Origin: Pseudomonadota bacterium
GTDB taxonomy: Bacteria > Pseudomonadota > Gammaproteobacteria > Steroidobacterales > Steroidobacteraceae
DNA: 20,833 nt
NCBI GenBank assembly: GCA_023428645.1
Contig: JAEYXD010000144.1
Coordinates: 1-20,833, forward strand
Reading direction: 5' to 3'
Below, piece after piece: positions 7,417 through 14,216 of the stretch (position 1 is its first letter; every line of letters begins with the position of its first letter). The notes beneath the pieces were generated by a model that worked only from the letters and a program-made list of their open reading frames with translations, did not search any database and was not told the DNA's origin. Made by a program: the position numbers and the translations under genes.

Positions 7417-9131
7417 GATCGACTCTCCTCAGAGGGGCTCGTACCGAACGATTGCGACTCCGCCATCACCGTCTCGGGCGGCGCCGGCTTGGGTTTCTTG
7501 ACGGCATAGAGCGCATCGCTCGTCGCGATACGCCGCATCAGGCGCTTGAAGCTGTAGCCGTTGTCGACGAATTCTTCCTGCGCGGCGCGCGTGAACTTGC
7601 CATCGTCGCGCGTGAGCGAGCGGCCCATGCCGTAGGCGGTCAGCCGCCTGACGACACACGAGGCCAACGCCGGATTGTCGCGCACGCCCAGGGCGAGCTC
7701 GTCGGGACGCGTGAACGGCTTGCCGTCGATCGTGCCGGTCACATCGAGCTGCTCGTCGTTCTCCGTCGTGCGGAAAGCGCCGATGCCGTCGAAGTTCTCG
7801 AGGCCGAACCCGATCGGATCGGTGATCAGGTGGCAGCCCGTGCAGGCGGGCACGGTGTTGTGCGCACCGAGCCGCTGCCGCGCGGTTTTCGTCGGCGCGT
7901 TCGGATCGTTGAAGAGCGTGAAATCGACATTGCCCGGCGGCGGCGGCACCGACTGGCACAGCAACGTCTCGCGCAGCGCCTTGCCGCGCAACGTCGGCGA
8001 GCTGCGGCCCGGATGCGCGTGCAACGCCGTGAAGCCGATGCGCGTGAGAATGCCCGCGCGAATGTCGTCGGGCGGGAACTCGTAGTCGACCCAACCGCCA
8101 TCGGGCTGCTCGGCCTCGATGCGGTAGATGCGCGCGAGCGCCGGCGTGACGGAGGTCTTGCGCGTCGTGAACAGATCGCGATAGTCCGCCTCGCGCACGA
8201 GCAGCACGTCGACGATATCGCGCAGCACCTGCTCCATCGCGTCGTCCGCGACCGCCTGGCTGTACGCCGGATAGATCATCGGGTCCTTCTCGAGCGTCTC
8301 GAACAGCTCGAACTCCAGCATGTCCTTGAAGAACGAGCGCACGCCGTCTTCGAGGCGCGGCGACTCCATCATGCGCTCGACTTGCGCCTTCATGCCCTTG
8401 CGCGTGTGCAGCTCGCCGGATTCGGCCGCCGCGAGCAACTCATCGTCCGGCGCCGCATTCCACAGGAAGAAGCTCAGGCGCGAGGCCTTCGCGTACCCTG
8501 TCAGACGGATCGCGTCGCTATCGTCGGGATCGGGCTCGACCCAGTCGGTCACGAACAGGAATTGCGGCGTCGTGAGCATCGCGGCGAGCGAGATGGAGAT
8601 GCCGTAGTAGAAGTCGCCGACACTCTTCGCGCCGTCGTGCGCGGCACGCACGCTCGTCGCGAGCTCCTCGTCAGTGAGCGGGCGGCGATACAGGTAGCGG
8701 CCGACGCGGCTGAAGAACTCGCTCGCGCACTGGTCGTCGGGCGCGGTGCTCGATGCCGGCTCGCAAGGAATCAGCTCGCCGCGGTTCCCCTCGTCGACGA
8801 CCTGCGCCGCGATCGAGTGCGCGAGGTCGTAATACTGCTCGAACCCGGTCGGCGTGATGCGCGCATCGCGCGCGCCGAGCGCGAGCAAGCCGTCGGTACG
8901 GATCAACGGATCGATCCTGCCGCCGACGCGAATGCCGCTGCCGAAGACGTCGGAGATGATGCGCCCGTACTGCTCCTGCGTGAGGCGACGCATATCCGGC
9001 GTGCCGCCCTGCACCTGCGGACCGGGATCGTCACAGCCCGCGAGCAAGACACCGGTCATCGCGAGGACGCCGATGCGGCGCGCGAACTTGCCAATGGAAG
9101 CAATCATGTGTGGACCTTCGTGTCGAGTCAT
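7413..9131 (-). CDS. DUF1592/DUF1588-family lipoprotein with CxxCH motif
   Basis: A 572-aa protein from ATG 9131. It carries the block series of planctomycete-type DUF1587-DUF1595-DUF1592-DUF1588-DUF1585 proteins: RRLTQEQYGRIISDVFG (48-64), YLYRRPLTDEELA (147-159), RLSFFLWNAAPDDELL (218-233), RAGILTRIGF (358-367), CTGCHLITDPIGFGLENFD (430-448) and a C-terminal VRRLTAYGMGR block (494-504). CTGCH is a potential covalent heme c site, usual for DUF1588. The N-terminal signal ends in LLAGC, so Cys33 is probably lipidated and the protein membrane-anchored. The start overlaps the stop of the upstream gene (ATGA) with GAAGG in front; ATG 9107 (MIASIGK) also has AAGG and would serve equally. Its biochemical role is unknown; coupling to the DUF1552 gene suggests a complex or joint pathway. 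It is compact compared with planctomycete members, having no extra N-terminal cytochrome domain. Confidence 0.93.
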   Translation of the reverse strand: MTRHEGPHMIASIGKFARRIGVLAMTGVLLAGCDDPGPQVQGGTPDMRRLTQEQYGRIISDVFGSGIRVGGRIDPLIRTDGLLALGARDARITPTGFEQYYDLAHSIAAQVVDEGNRGELIPCEPASSTAPDDQCASEFFSRVGRYLYRRPLTDEELATSVRAAHDGAKSVGDFYYGISISLAAMLTTPQFLFVTDWVEPDPDDSDAIRLTGYAKASRLSFFLWNAAPDDELLAAAESGELHTRKGMKAQVERMMESPRLEDGVRSFFKDMLEFELFETLEKDPMIYPAYSQAVADDAMEQVLRDIVDVLLVREADYRDLFTTRKTSVTPALARIYRIEAEQPDGGWVDYEFPPDDIRAGILTRIGFTALHAHPGRSSPTLRGKALRETLLCQSVPPPPGNVDFTLFNDPNAPTKTARQRLGAHNTVPACTGCHLITDPIGFGLENFDGIGAFRTTENDEQLDVTGTIDGKPFTRPDELALGVRDNPALASCVVRRLTAYGMGRSLTRDDGKFTRAAQEEFVDNGYSFKRLMRRIATSDALYAVKKPKPAPPETVMAESQSFGTSPSEESRS

Positions 9132-10288
9132 CGCGCCGCCTTCACGCCTTCCGGCTTGATGACGTACGCGGCATACGTGTTGACCTTGAACGCGGACGAC
9201 AGCGCCGTGCAGTCGCCGGTTTCCGGGTCCGGATAGCCGTCCGCGAGCTCCCATGCGGCCGCCGCGAGCGCGGGACAGCTGAAGCCCGCCGTCGAGATCA
9301 CGACGCCCGTGCCGGTGACGTGATAGAGGAATTCCTCGACGTCGTAGTACCCGTACACCATGCCGTCGGCCGTCTGGCCGTCGTCGGCGATCTTGAGCTC
9401 GAGCGACATGTCCTTGAGCAAGTGCTGGCTGAACGTGTAGTTGCCGTAGAACGGCAAGCGCACATCGCCCGATTCCGTCTTCAGCACGCCATTCTCGATA
9501 CGGCCGCGCAGCGAGTCGCCGTAGCGCGGCGTGCCGTCCGGGTTCGTATCGACCCGATAGGAGCTGAACGGCACGGGCTTGCCCGACGAATCCTGCGGGA
9601 ACTGATCGATAGAGCGGTAGAACGACACGGTGACGTCGTCGTCATTGCGCGGATCGTCGACGCCCGTGACGTCGATGAGAATCATCCCGAGTCCGCTGGT
9701 GCCGCGCATTTCGTCCGCGTTGACTTCGAAGATGCCGTTGCTGCGCCAGCCGTACGTGCAGCCGAGCAGCCGATAGAGCTGGTTGTCCACCGCCGGCTCG
9801 CCATTCAAGCCGCGGAATTTCGGGTGCGCGCATGTCTTGCCCGTTGCGCGGCCGTCCTGCGTGCCGTCGAGGTTGATGCCGTACGACACCGGGCCGTTCA
9901 CCGTGATGAACGGCGGATCCGTCACGGCCGTGGGATCGAGGCACACGTCTTCGCCGTTCGGTCCGCGGCGCACCGCGGGCTGCCAGCGGCGCAGCGTCTC
10001 GAGCAGGCCGTTCTGCGTCTTCTCGGCGCGATCCTTCTTCGACAGGCCGCGCCACCAGATCTCGTCGTTGGAGATGTTCAGGCCGCGCTCGCACTCGTCC
10101 ATGAATTTCGTTTCGTGGATCGCCGTGAACCAGTGGCGTACCACGAAACCAAGCCGTCCCGACTGCTGCTGATCCCGAGCGGGCGCTGCCGCGCTTCGAT
10201 TCGTTGCGACGCTGTCAGTGCAGCCCGTCGCGACGCCCGCGGCCGCGACGAGAGCGAGCTTCATCAGAGTCTCTTTCATCTTCGCCAT
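9128..10288 (-). CDS. unrecognised exported lipoprotein, first gene of the DUF1592-DUF1552 operon
   Basis: A 386-aa protein. I recognise no named family. Start 10288 (MAKMKETLMK) has AGAGG upstream and begins a short lipoprotein signal ending VATGC, with Cys23 the likely lipid anchor although the lipobox is imperfect. The frame stays open to 10591, but that stretch is arginine- and cysteine-rich, looks non-coding and covers the promoter. The mature part is soluble, mixed alpha/beta in appearance, acidic in the middle (VDDPRNDDDV near 210-219), and has six further cysteines, at about 66, 116, 153, 177, 338 and 360, suiting periplasmic disulfides. Notable segments are IWWRGLSKKDRAEK, FRGLNGEPAVDNQLYRLLGC and EFLYHVTGTGVV. 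Its stop overlaps the next gene's start, so it is very likely functionally tied to the DUF1592 and DUF1552 proteins. Confidence 0.85.
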   Translation of the reverse strand: MAKMKETLMKLALVAAAGVATGCTDSVATNRSAAAPARDQQQSGRLGFVVRHWFTAIHETKFMDECERGLNISNDEIWWRGLSKKDRAEKTQNGLLETLRRWQPAVRRGPNGEDVCLDPTAVTDPPFITVNGPVSYGINLDGTQDGRATGKTCAHPKFRGLNGEPAVDNQLYRLLGCTYGWRSNGIFEVNADEMRGTSGLGMILIDVTGVDDPRNDDDVTVSFYRSIDQFPQDSSGKPVPFSSYRVDTNPDGTPRYGDSLRGRIENGVLKTESGDVRLPFYGNYTFSQHLLKDMSLELKIADDGQTADGMVYGYYDVEEFLYHVTGTGVVISTAGFSCPALAAAAWELADGYPDPETGDCTALSSAFKVNTYAAYVIKPEGVKAAR

Positions 10289-10399
10289 CTCGCCTCTCGC
10301 TGTTGTTCTCGACTTTGTTGTCAACGGCATTCGACGCTGCTGCCTAGCGCCTCGATCCGCCGTTGCTCTTGCATCGGCACGCGACACGCGCTGGCAAAA

Positions 10400-10427
10400 A
10401 GTGTATACAAACTTTGACCGCTGTCTA
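10400..10427 (-). promoter_or_regulatory. candidate promoter of the DUF1592-DUF1552 operon
   Basis: On the minus strand TAGACA (10427-10422; five of six bases match the -35 consensus) and TACACT (10405-10400) are 16 bp apart. The leader to the ATG at 10288 would be about 105 bases. The putative operator at 10401-10410 overlaps the -10 box. Confidence 0.55.
10401..10410. promoter_or_regulatory. putative operator, GTGTATACAA copy
   Basis: The minus strand reads TTGTATACAC, one mismatch from the palindrome TTGTATACAA. It overlaps the -10 box of the candidate operon promoter, a position suited to repression. Confidence 0.55.
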
Positions 10428-10581
10428 CGCGCACCTAAAGCGGGCCGGGAGTGCCGGTGAACCACTCTGGTGCACACGAGCGTAGCTGCGATCTGCGCCC
10501 CGAGAGTATCAGCATCGTGCTGGGCGCAGCACGAATTCGGGGGCGAACGGGGTATGAATAAAAGTCGTTGCGATGAATAAA

Positions 10582-10591
10582 TCGTATACAA
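10582..10591. promoter_or_regulatory. putative operator, second TCGTATACAA copy
   Basis: Identical over ten bases to the element in front of the cytochrome gene (2523-2532). It lies 79 bp upstream of the CHRD gene start. A possible TTGCGA (10568-10573) and TTATAG (10593-10598) flank it, but their 19-bp spacing is poor, so the promoter is not called. Confidence 0.55.
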
Positions 10592-10669
10592 GTTATAGTG
10601 TGTAGTCCGTACCGTGTGGTTTGGTGTTGATCTGCCAACTGTCTTCCCTTTGAGGATGAGGAACTTGTG

Positions 10670-11161
10670 ATGCTCAGCGTCACCGACGCCGTCAATGTCC
10701 TGCGCCGCGCGCGCGTTCGAGTCACCGCCTGCGCGCTCGCTTGCGTGCTGGGTCTACCCGTTGCCGTCGGTGACGACCTGGGGCCGCCAATTCACTTTCT
10801 GGCCGAGATGTCGGCCGATGAACAAAGCGCCTACACCGAAAGCCCGGGAACCGCGCGGGCGGAGTTCGTCCTGGAACGGGCGACCCTGCGCTTGTCGTGG
10901 ACGGTCACCTACAAAGGACTGACATCGGCCCCCGTAGGCATCGCCATTCACGGGCCGCAAGCGCCCGGCGGCAATGCCGGCGTGCTCATCGACATGGGCG
11001 AGAAAGGGATCAACAGCCCGTTGAAGGGCTCCGCGATCCTCACGGACGGTCAGCTCGAATATCTGTTGACCGGTCGAACGTACGTCAATCTGCGCACGCA
11101 GAAATACAAACTCGGCGAGCTGCGCGGCCAGATCATGCGCCAGCCGCGGCCGAAAACCTGA
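10670..11161 (+). CDS. secreted CHRD-domain protein
   Basis: A 163-aa protein. ATG 10670 has GAGGAA 6 bases upstream; the GTG three bases earlier would be too close to it. A signal peptide spans residues 1 to about 35 (hydrophobic ACALACVLGLPVAVG, then DD). The rest matches a single CHRD domain: FLAEMSADEQSAYTESPGTARAEF, LSWTVTYKGLTSAPVGIAIHG, a glycine-rich turn (PQAPGGNAGV) and a final TYVNLRTQKYKLGELRGQI. CHRD domains are secreted beta-rich modules of unclear function found in bacteria and in animal chordin. The usual AHIH-type motif reads AIHG here. It is monocistronic and shares its upstream element with the cytochrome gene, so it probably belongs to the same envelope regulon. Confidence 0.9.
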   Translation: MLSVTDAVNVLRRARVRVTACALACVLGLPVAVGDDLGPPIHFLAEMSADEQSAYTESPGTARAEFVLERATLRLSWTVTYKGLTSAPVGIAIHGPQAPGGNAGVLIDMGEKGINSPLKGSAILTDGQLEYLLTGRTYVNLRTQKYKLGELRGQIMRQPRPKT

Positions 11162-11170
11162 CGGCGCCGT

Positions 11171-11184
11171 CGCGTCGTGACGCG
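11171..11184. other. inverted repeat in the convergent gap after the CHRD gene
   Basis: CGCGTC-GT-GACGCG is a perfect 6-bp inverted repeat, directly after GACGGCGCCGTC, another self-complementary stretch overlapping the CHRD stop (11160-11171). These may help end transcripts from both sides, but no T-run is present. Confidence 0.3.
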
Positions 11185-11223
11185 TAGCGCGGTCCGCGGA
11201 ATGCGCGAGTGCGGACGCAGAGG

Positions 11224-11940
11224 CTATTTCGCAGGGGCCGACCGGCCCCTCTTCTTCTCATTCTTCTCGCGCTTCGCGTCGGCCGCTTCGGATTCGTGCG
11301 GTTCCGCGAAGCTTCGGGAGGTGGAATGCGCCGCCTGGATGTGACAACGCATGATCGCCGCGGCCCACTCGGGATCGCGGGCCTCGAGCGCGCTGACGAT
11401 CTCGAGATGATGGGACGCGCTGCGCAGCAGGTCCTGCGGCCGGTAGTTCGAGAGCGTCTTCAGCACGAGCGGCGCCTCCATCAAGGCAGGCAGCATCGCA
11501 CCCAACCGTGCATTCCCGGAGTGACTCTGCAGCACTCGATGGAACGCGCTGTTGAGCTCGCGAATGCGCGCCACGTACCCCGGCGCGCGCGCCTGACTCT
11601 CCCGATACTGCGCCTCGGCGAGCTGGCGCAGCTCCTCGACACCTTCGGGCGTGATGTGCTCGGCGGCGCGCGCCGCGCCATATGGCTCGAGCAGCGCACG
11701 CAGCTCGAACACGTTGTGCGTATCTTGCGCGCTCCATTCGGTGACGATCGCGCCGTGATTCGCGGTGACTTTGACGAAGCCCTCCGCTTGCAGACGACGC
11801 AACGCCTCGCGAACCGGCGTGCGGCTCACGCCCGTCGAGTTCGCGATCTCCTGTTCGGTAATGCGCGACCCGCCCGCATAGGCGCCTTTGATGATGCGAT
11901 CGCGCACCGTGACATAGGCCAGTTCCGCGGCTCTTGCCAT
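11224..11940 (-). CDS. GntR-family transcriptional regulator, FCD (FadR) subfamily
   Basis: A 238-aa DNA-binding regulator. Start 11940 (MARAAELAY) has GGAG six bases upstream; the open frame to 12099 is an artefact crossing the intergenic region. Residues about 5-70 form the winged helix (ITEQEIANSTGVSRTPVREALRRLQAEGFV, the GntR signature). Residues about 76-205 form the all-helical FCD ligand domain. N130, H134, H177/H178 and H200 are placed as metal/ligand residues of FCD domains, which commonly sense carboxylic acids. The C-terminal tail is lysine/arginine-rich (KREKNEKKRGR). It is divergent from the MFS transporter with an 88-bp gap, the usual setting for local control. FCD regulators typically bind palindromes with GT..AC cores, so it is also the best candidate for the four TTGTATACAA-like elements, though none is seen in its own upstream gap. 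Confidence 0.93.
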   Translation of the reverse strand: MARAAELAYVTVRDRIIKGAYAGGSRITEQEIANSTGVSRTPVREALRRLQAEGFVKVTANHGAIVTEWSAQDTHNVFELRALLEPYGAARAAEHITPEGVEELRQLAEAQYRESQARAPGYVARIRELNSAFHRVLQSHSGNARLGAMLPALMEAPLVLKTLSNYRPQDLLRSASHHLEIVSALEARDPEWAAAIMRCHIQAAHSTSRSFAEPHESEAADAKREKNEKKRGRSAPAK

Positions 11941-12028
11941 GCCGTTCTCCGTGTTTTCCCGCTGCGCGACAGTGTAGCGGCTGCCATCCGCACAGCGTGC
12001 GAAAAACCCTTTCGAGAGGCCAACTCCC
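11941..12028. promoter_or_regulatory. divergent gap between GntR regulator and MFS transporter
   Basis: This 88-bp gap must hold promoters for both genes. A TACACT (minus strand, near 11971-11976) could be a -10 box for the regulator but no good -35 is seen. No TTGTATACAA-like element was found here. Confidence 0.4.
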
Positions 12029-13309
12029 GTGCATGAACCACACAACAAGAACGAATTCCTGCGTGGCTGGCGCACGCTGCTGGCATCGAGCCTGGGCAAC
12101 GCCGCCGGCTTGAGCGGCCTGCCGTTCTATACCTTCGGCGTCTTCGTCGTACCACTGTCGGCCGCGTTCGGCTGGACACGCGGCGAAGCCTCCGCCGCGG
12201 CGAGCTGCCTGATTCTCGGTACGGCAATCACCGCGCCGCTCGTCGGCTCGCTCATCGACCGTGTCGGCGCCCGCCGCGTCGCACTCGCATCGCTGACAGG
12301 ACTCGCGCTCGGCTACGCGCTGTTGACTCAGCTCGGCGGCGGTGTTGCGTGGTTCTACGCAGCATGGCTCGCCATGTCCCTGATCGGCGGCGGCACGACA
12401 CCCGTGGTATGGACGCGCGCCGTGACGATCTGGTTCGACCGCAGTCGCGGCCTGGCGCTCGGGCTCACGCTCGCCGGCTCCGGCCTCGCCAGCATCTTCG
12501 GCCCGCTGTTTTGCACCGCGCTCATCGAACGATTCGGCTGGCAGGCGGGCTACTTGGGCGTCGGCGCGCTGATCGCCTTCGTCGCGATCCCGCTCGTCGC
12601 GCTGTTGTTCAAGGAGTATCCGCAAACGCAAGCACAGCATGCGGCGGCGGCGCCGGATCTGCCGGGACTTACGTTCCAGGAAGCCGTGCGCACGTTCGCG
12701 TACTGGCGCATCGCAATCGCCTTCCTGTTCATCTCCGGCGCGATCACCGCGCTGCTCATCAACATCGTGCCGCTGCTGCGCGATCGCGGCCTGAGCTCCG
12801 TCGAGGCCGCGCAGATGGCGGGCACGATGGGCATCGCCGTGCTCGTCGGGCGCATCGTGGTCGGCATGCTGCTCGATCGCTTCGCGGCGCCGCGTGTCGC
12901 GCTCGCGTTGTTGAGCGCGACGGCGTTCGGCTGCCTCGCGCTGTCGCTCGGCAACGCACCGACGTGGCTGCTGCTGCTCAGCGTCGTGTCGCTGGGCTTC
13001 GCCGCGGCGGCCGAGGTCGATCTCGTCGCATTCCTCGTCAGCCGCTACTTCGGCCTGAAAGCCTATGGCCGCATCTACGGCTCGCAATTGACGGCGTTCT
13101 ATATGGGCGCGGCGGTCGGCCCAGCCCTGATCGGCATCGCCTACGATCGCTTCGGCGGCTACACGCAAGGGTTGTTCGTGATCGCCGCCGTGCTGATCGC
13201 TGGCGCGCTCGTGATCGGCACGCTGGGGGCGCCGCCGCCCTCGCTCGGCCCCACGCATCGCGAGCCGGGTGACGATGCCGCAATGCCCGCGCAGGAGCAG
13301 CGTGCATGA
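12029..13309 (+). CDS. MFS transporter, probably for a carboxylate
   Basis: A 426-aa inner-membrane protein with about 12 hydrophobic helices in two halves separated by a cytoplasmic loop near residues 190-220. The MFS signature between helices 2 and 3 is visible as GSLIDRVGARRVA (73-85), with the matching copy GMLLDRFAAPRVA in the second half. The start is GTG at 12029, with GAGAGG about 9 bases upstream; no earlier in-frame start fits. The type resembles monocarboxylate/oxalate-formate antiporter relatives often found with GntR/FCD regulators and acid-catabolic genes; the substrate is inferred, not seen. Its stop overlaps the next gene's start (ATGA at 13306-13309), so importer and lyase are translationally coupled. 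Confidence 0.9.
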   Translation: MHEPHNKNEFLRGWRTLLASSLGNAAGLSGLPFYTFGVFVVPLSAAFGWTRGEASAAASCLILGTAITAPLVGSLIDRVGARRVALASLTGLALGYALLTQLGGGVAWFYAAWLAMSLIGGGTTPVVWTRAVTIWFDRSRGLALGLTLAGSGLASIFGPLFCTALIERFGWQAGYLGVGALIAFVAIPLVALLFKEYPQTQAQHAAAAPDLPGLTFQEAVRTFAYWRIAIAFLFISGAITALLINIVPLLRDRGLSSVEAAQMAGTMGIAVLVGRIVVGMLLDRFAAPRVALALLSATAFGCLALSLGNAPTWLLLLSVVSLGFAAAAEVDLVAFLVSRYFGLKAYGRIYGSQLTAFYMGAAVGPALIGIAYDRFGGYTQGLFVIAAVLIAGALVIGTLGAPPPSLGPTHREPGDDAAMPAQEQRA

Positions 13310-14202
13310 GCACGGCTGGCGCGCCGCCCAGTGACACCTTGCGCGAGTTGCTCGCGCAAGACCGCGTGCTCATGGCGCCCGGCGTCTTCGACGCGCTGTC
13401 CGCGATCCTCGTGGAGCGCGCCGGCTTTCCGCTCGCGTTCCTGTCCGGCGCGGCCTTGTCGTTCACGCGCTTCGGCCTGCCGGACATGGGCTTCACGACG
13501 CTCACGCAACTCGTCGCGGCCGTCGAGCCGATCTGCATGCGGATCCGCATCCCGCTCGTCGTCGATGCGGACACGGGCTTCGGCAACGCGCTCGGCGCGC
13601 AGCACACCGTGCGCGAGCTCGAACGTGCCGGCGCGTCCGGCATCGTGCTCGAGGATCAGGTGGCGCCGAAGCGCTGCGGCCACATGGCTGGCAAGCAAGT
13701 CGTGCCGACGCAGGAGATGGTCGGCAAGCTGCACGCCGCGCTCGATGCCCGCCGCAGCGAGCGCACCGTGATCGTCGCGCGCACCGACGCGCTGCATGTC
13801 GAGGGCGACCTCGCGGCGATCGAACGCGCGGAGGCTTATCTCGCGGCCGGCGCCGACGCGCTGTTCATCGAGGGACCCCGCACCGTCGAGCAGATGCGCC
13901 GCATCGCCAGCCACTTCCGCGGCCGCGCGCCGCTGTTGCACAACATGGTCGAAGGCGGCGGCACGCCGGTGCGCACGGCGGCGGAGCTCGCGCCATTCGC
14001 GATTCGCATCGCCCTCTATCCGGGCTTTCTCACGCATTTCTTCGCGCATGGCGCGCCGGCGATGCTGGCGCGGCTCGCGGCGGACGGCGGCAGCGACGCG
14101 CTGCGCGATTCGCTCAGCGACCTTGCCGCCATGAACGAACTCCTCGGTGCAGGTGAGTTGCTCGAGCGCGCCGCGCGCTACGGCGGCGAGCTTGCAAGTT
14201 AG
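13306..14202 (+). CDS. isocitrate lyase/PEP mutase-family enzyme (2-methylisocitrate lyase-like)
   Basis: A 298-aa cytoplasmic TIM-barrel enzyme. It has the magnesium motif DADTGFGN (87-94), the EDQ at 116-118, the lyase loop KRCGH (122-126, catalytic Cys124) and VIVARTDAL (156-163). KRCGH separates carbon-carbon lyases of this superfamily (isocitrate, 2-methylisocitrate and 2,3-dimethylmalate lyases) from PEP mutases and most oxaloacetate decarboxylases. Length matches PrpB. No prpC or prpD is nearby, so a propionate-cycle role is not supported. The neighbours (MFS importer, carboxylate-type regulators, an aconitase-family LeuCD pair further on) suggest cleavage of a 2-hydroxy-dicarboxylate or tricarboxylate. 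The start overlaps the MFS stop. Confidence 0.9.
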   Translation: MSTAGAPPSDTLRELLAQDRVLMAPGVFDALSAILVERAGFPLAFLSGAALSFTRFGLPDMGFTTLTQLVAAVEPICMRIRIPLVVDADTGFGNALGAQHTVRELERAGASGIVLEDQVAPKRCGHMAGKQVVPTQEMVGKLHAALDARRSERTVIVARTDALHVEGDLAAIERAEAYLAAGADALFIEGPRTVEQMRRIASHFRGRAPLLHNMVEGGGTPVRTAAELAPFAIRIALYPGFLTHFFAHGAPAMLARLAADGGSDALRDSLSDLAAMNELLGAGELLERAARYGGELAS

Positions 14203-14216
14203 CGCAGGAACAAGGT

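Larger units (their letters stand above)
10289..10669. promoter_or_regulatory. divergent intergenic regulatory region 2
   Basis: A 381-bp non-coding gap between the minus-strand lipoprotein operon and the plus-strand CHRD gene. It has the same layout as region 1: a GTGTATACAA element nearer the minus gene and a TCGTATACAA element nearer the plus gene. The stretch around 10550-10600 is clearly more AT-rich than its surroundings. Confidence 0.7.

Noticed and set aside
5842..7509. Plus-strand open frame (555 codons) opposite the DUF1552 gene
   Set aside because: Same shadow composition; the minus strand encodes a recognisable DUF1552 protein with a Tat signal and coupled start.
10289..10591. 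N-terminal extension of the unrecognised lipoprotein gene
   Set aside because: It would bury the lipoprotein signal, has non-coding composition and overlaps the promoter and operator elements.
11233..11250. AGGGGCC-GACC-GGCCCCT hairpin as terminator of the GntR gene
   Set aside because: It lies inside the last GntR codons and has no T-run on the minus strand; on the plus strand only a mixed TC stretch follows, so termination is not supported.
11258..13258. Long minus-strand open frame (666 codons) opposite the MFS gene
   Set aside because: Composition is arginine/alanine/glutamate-rich low-complexity typical of GC-rich shadow frames; it covers the clear MFS gene and reads the GntR gene in the wrong frame.
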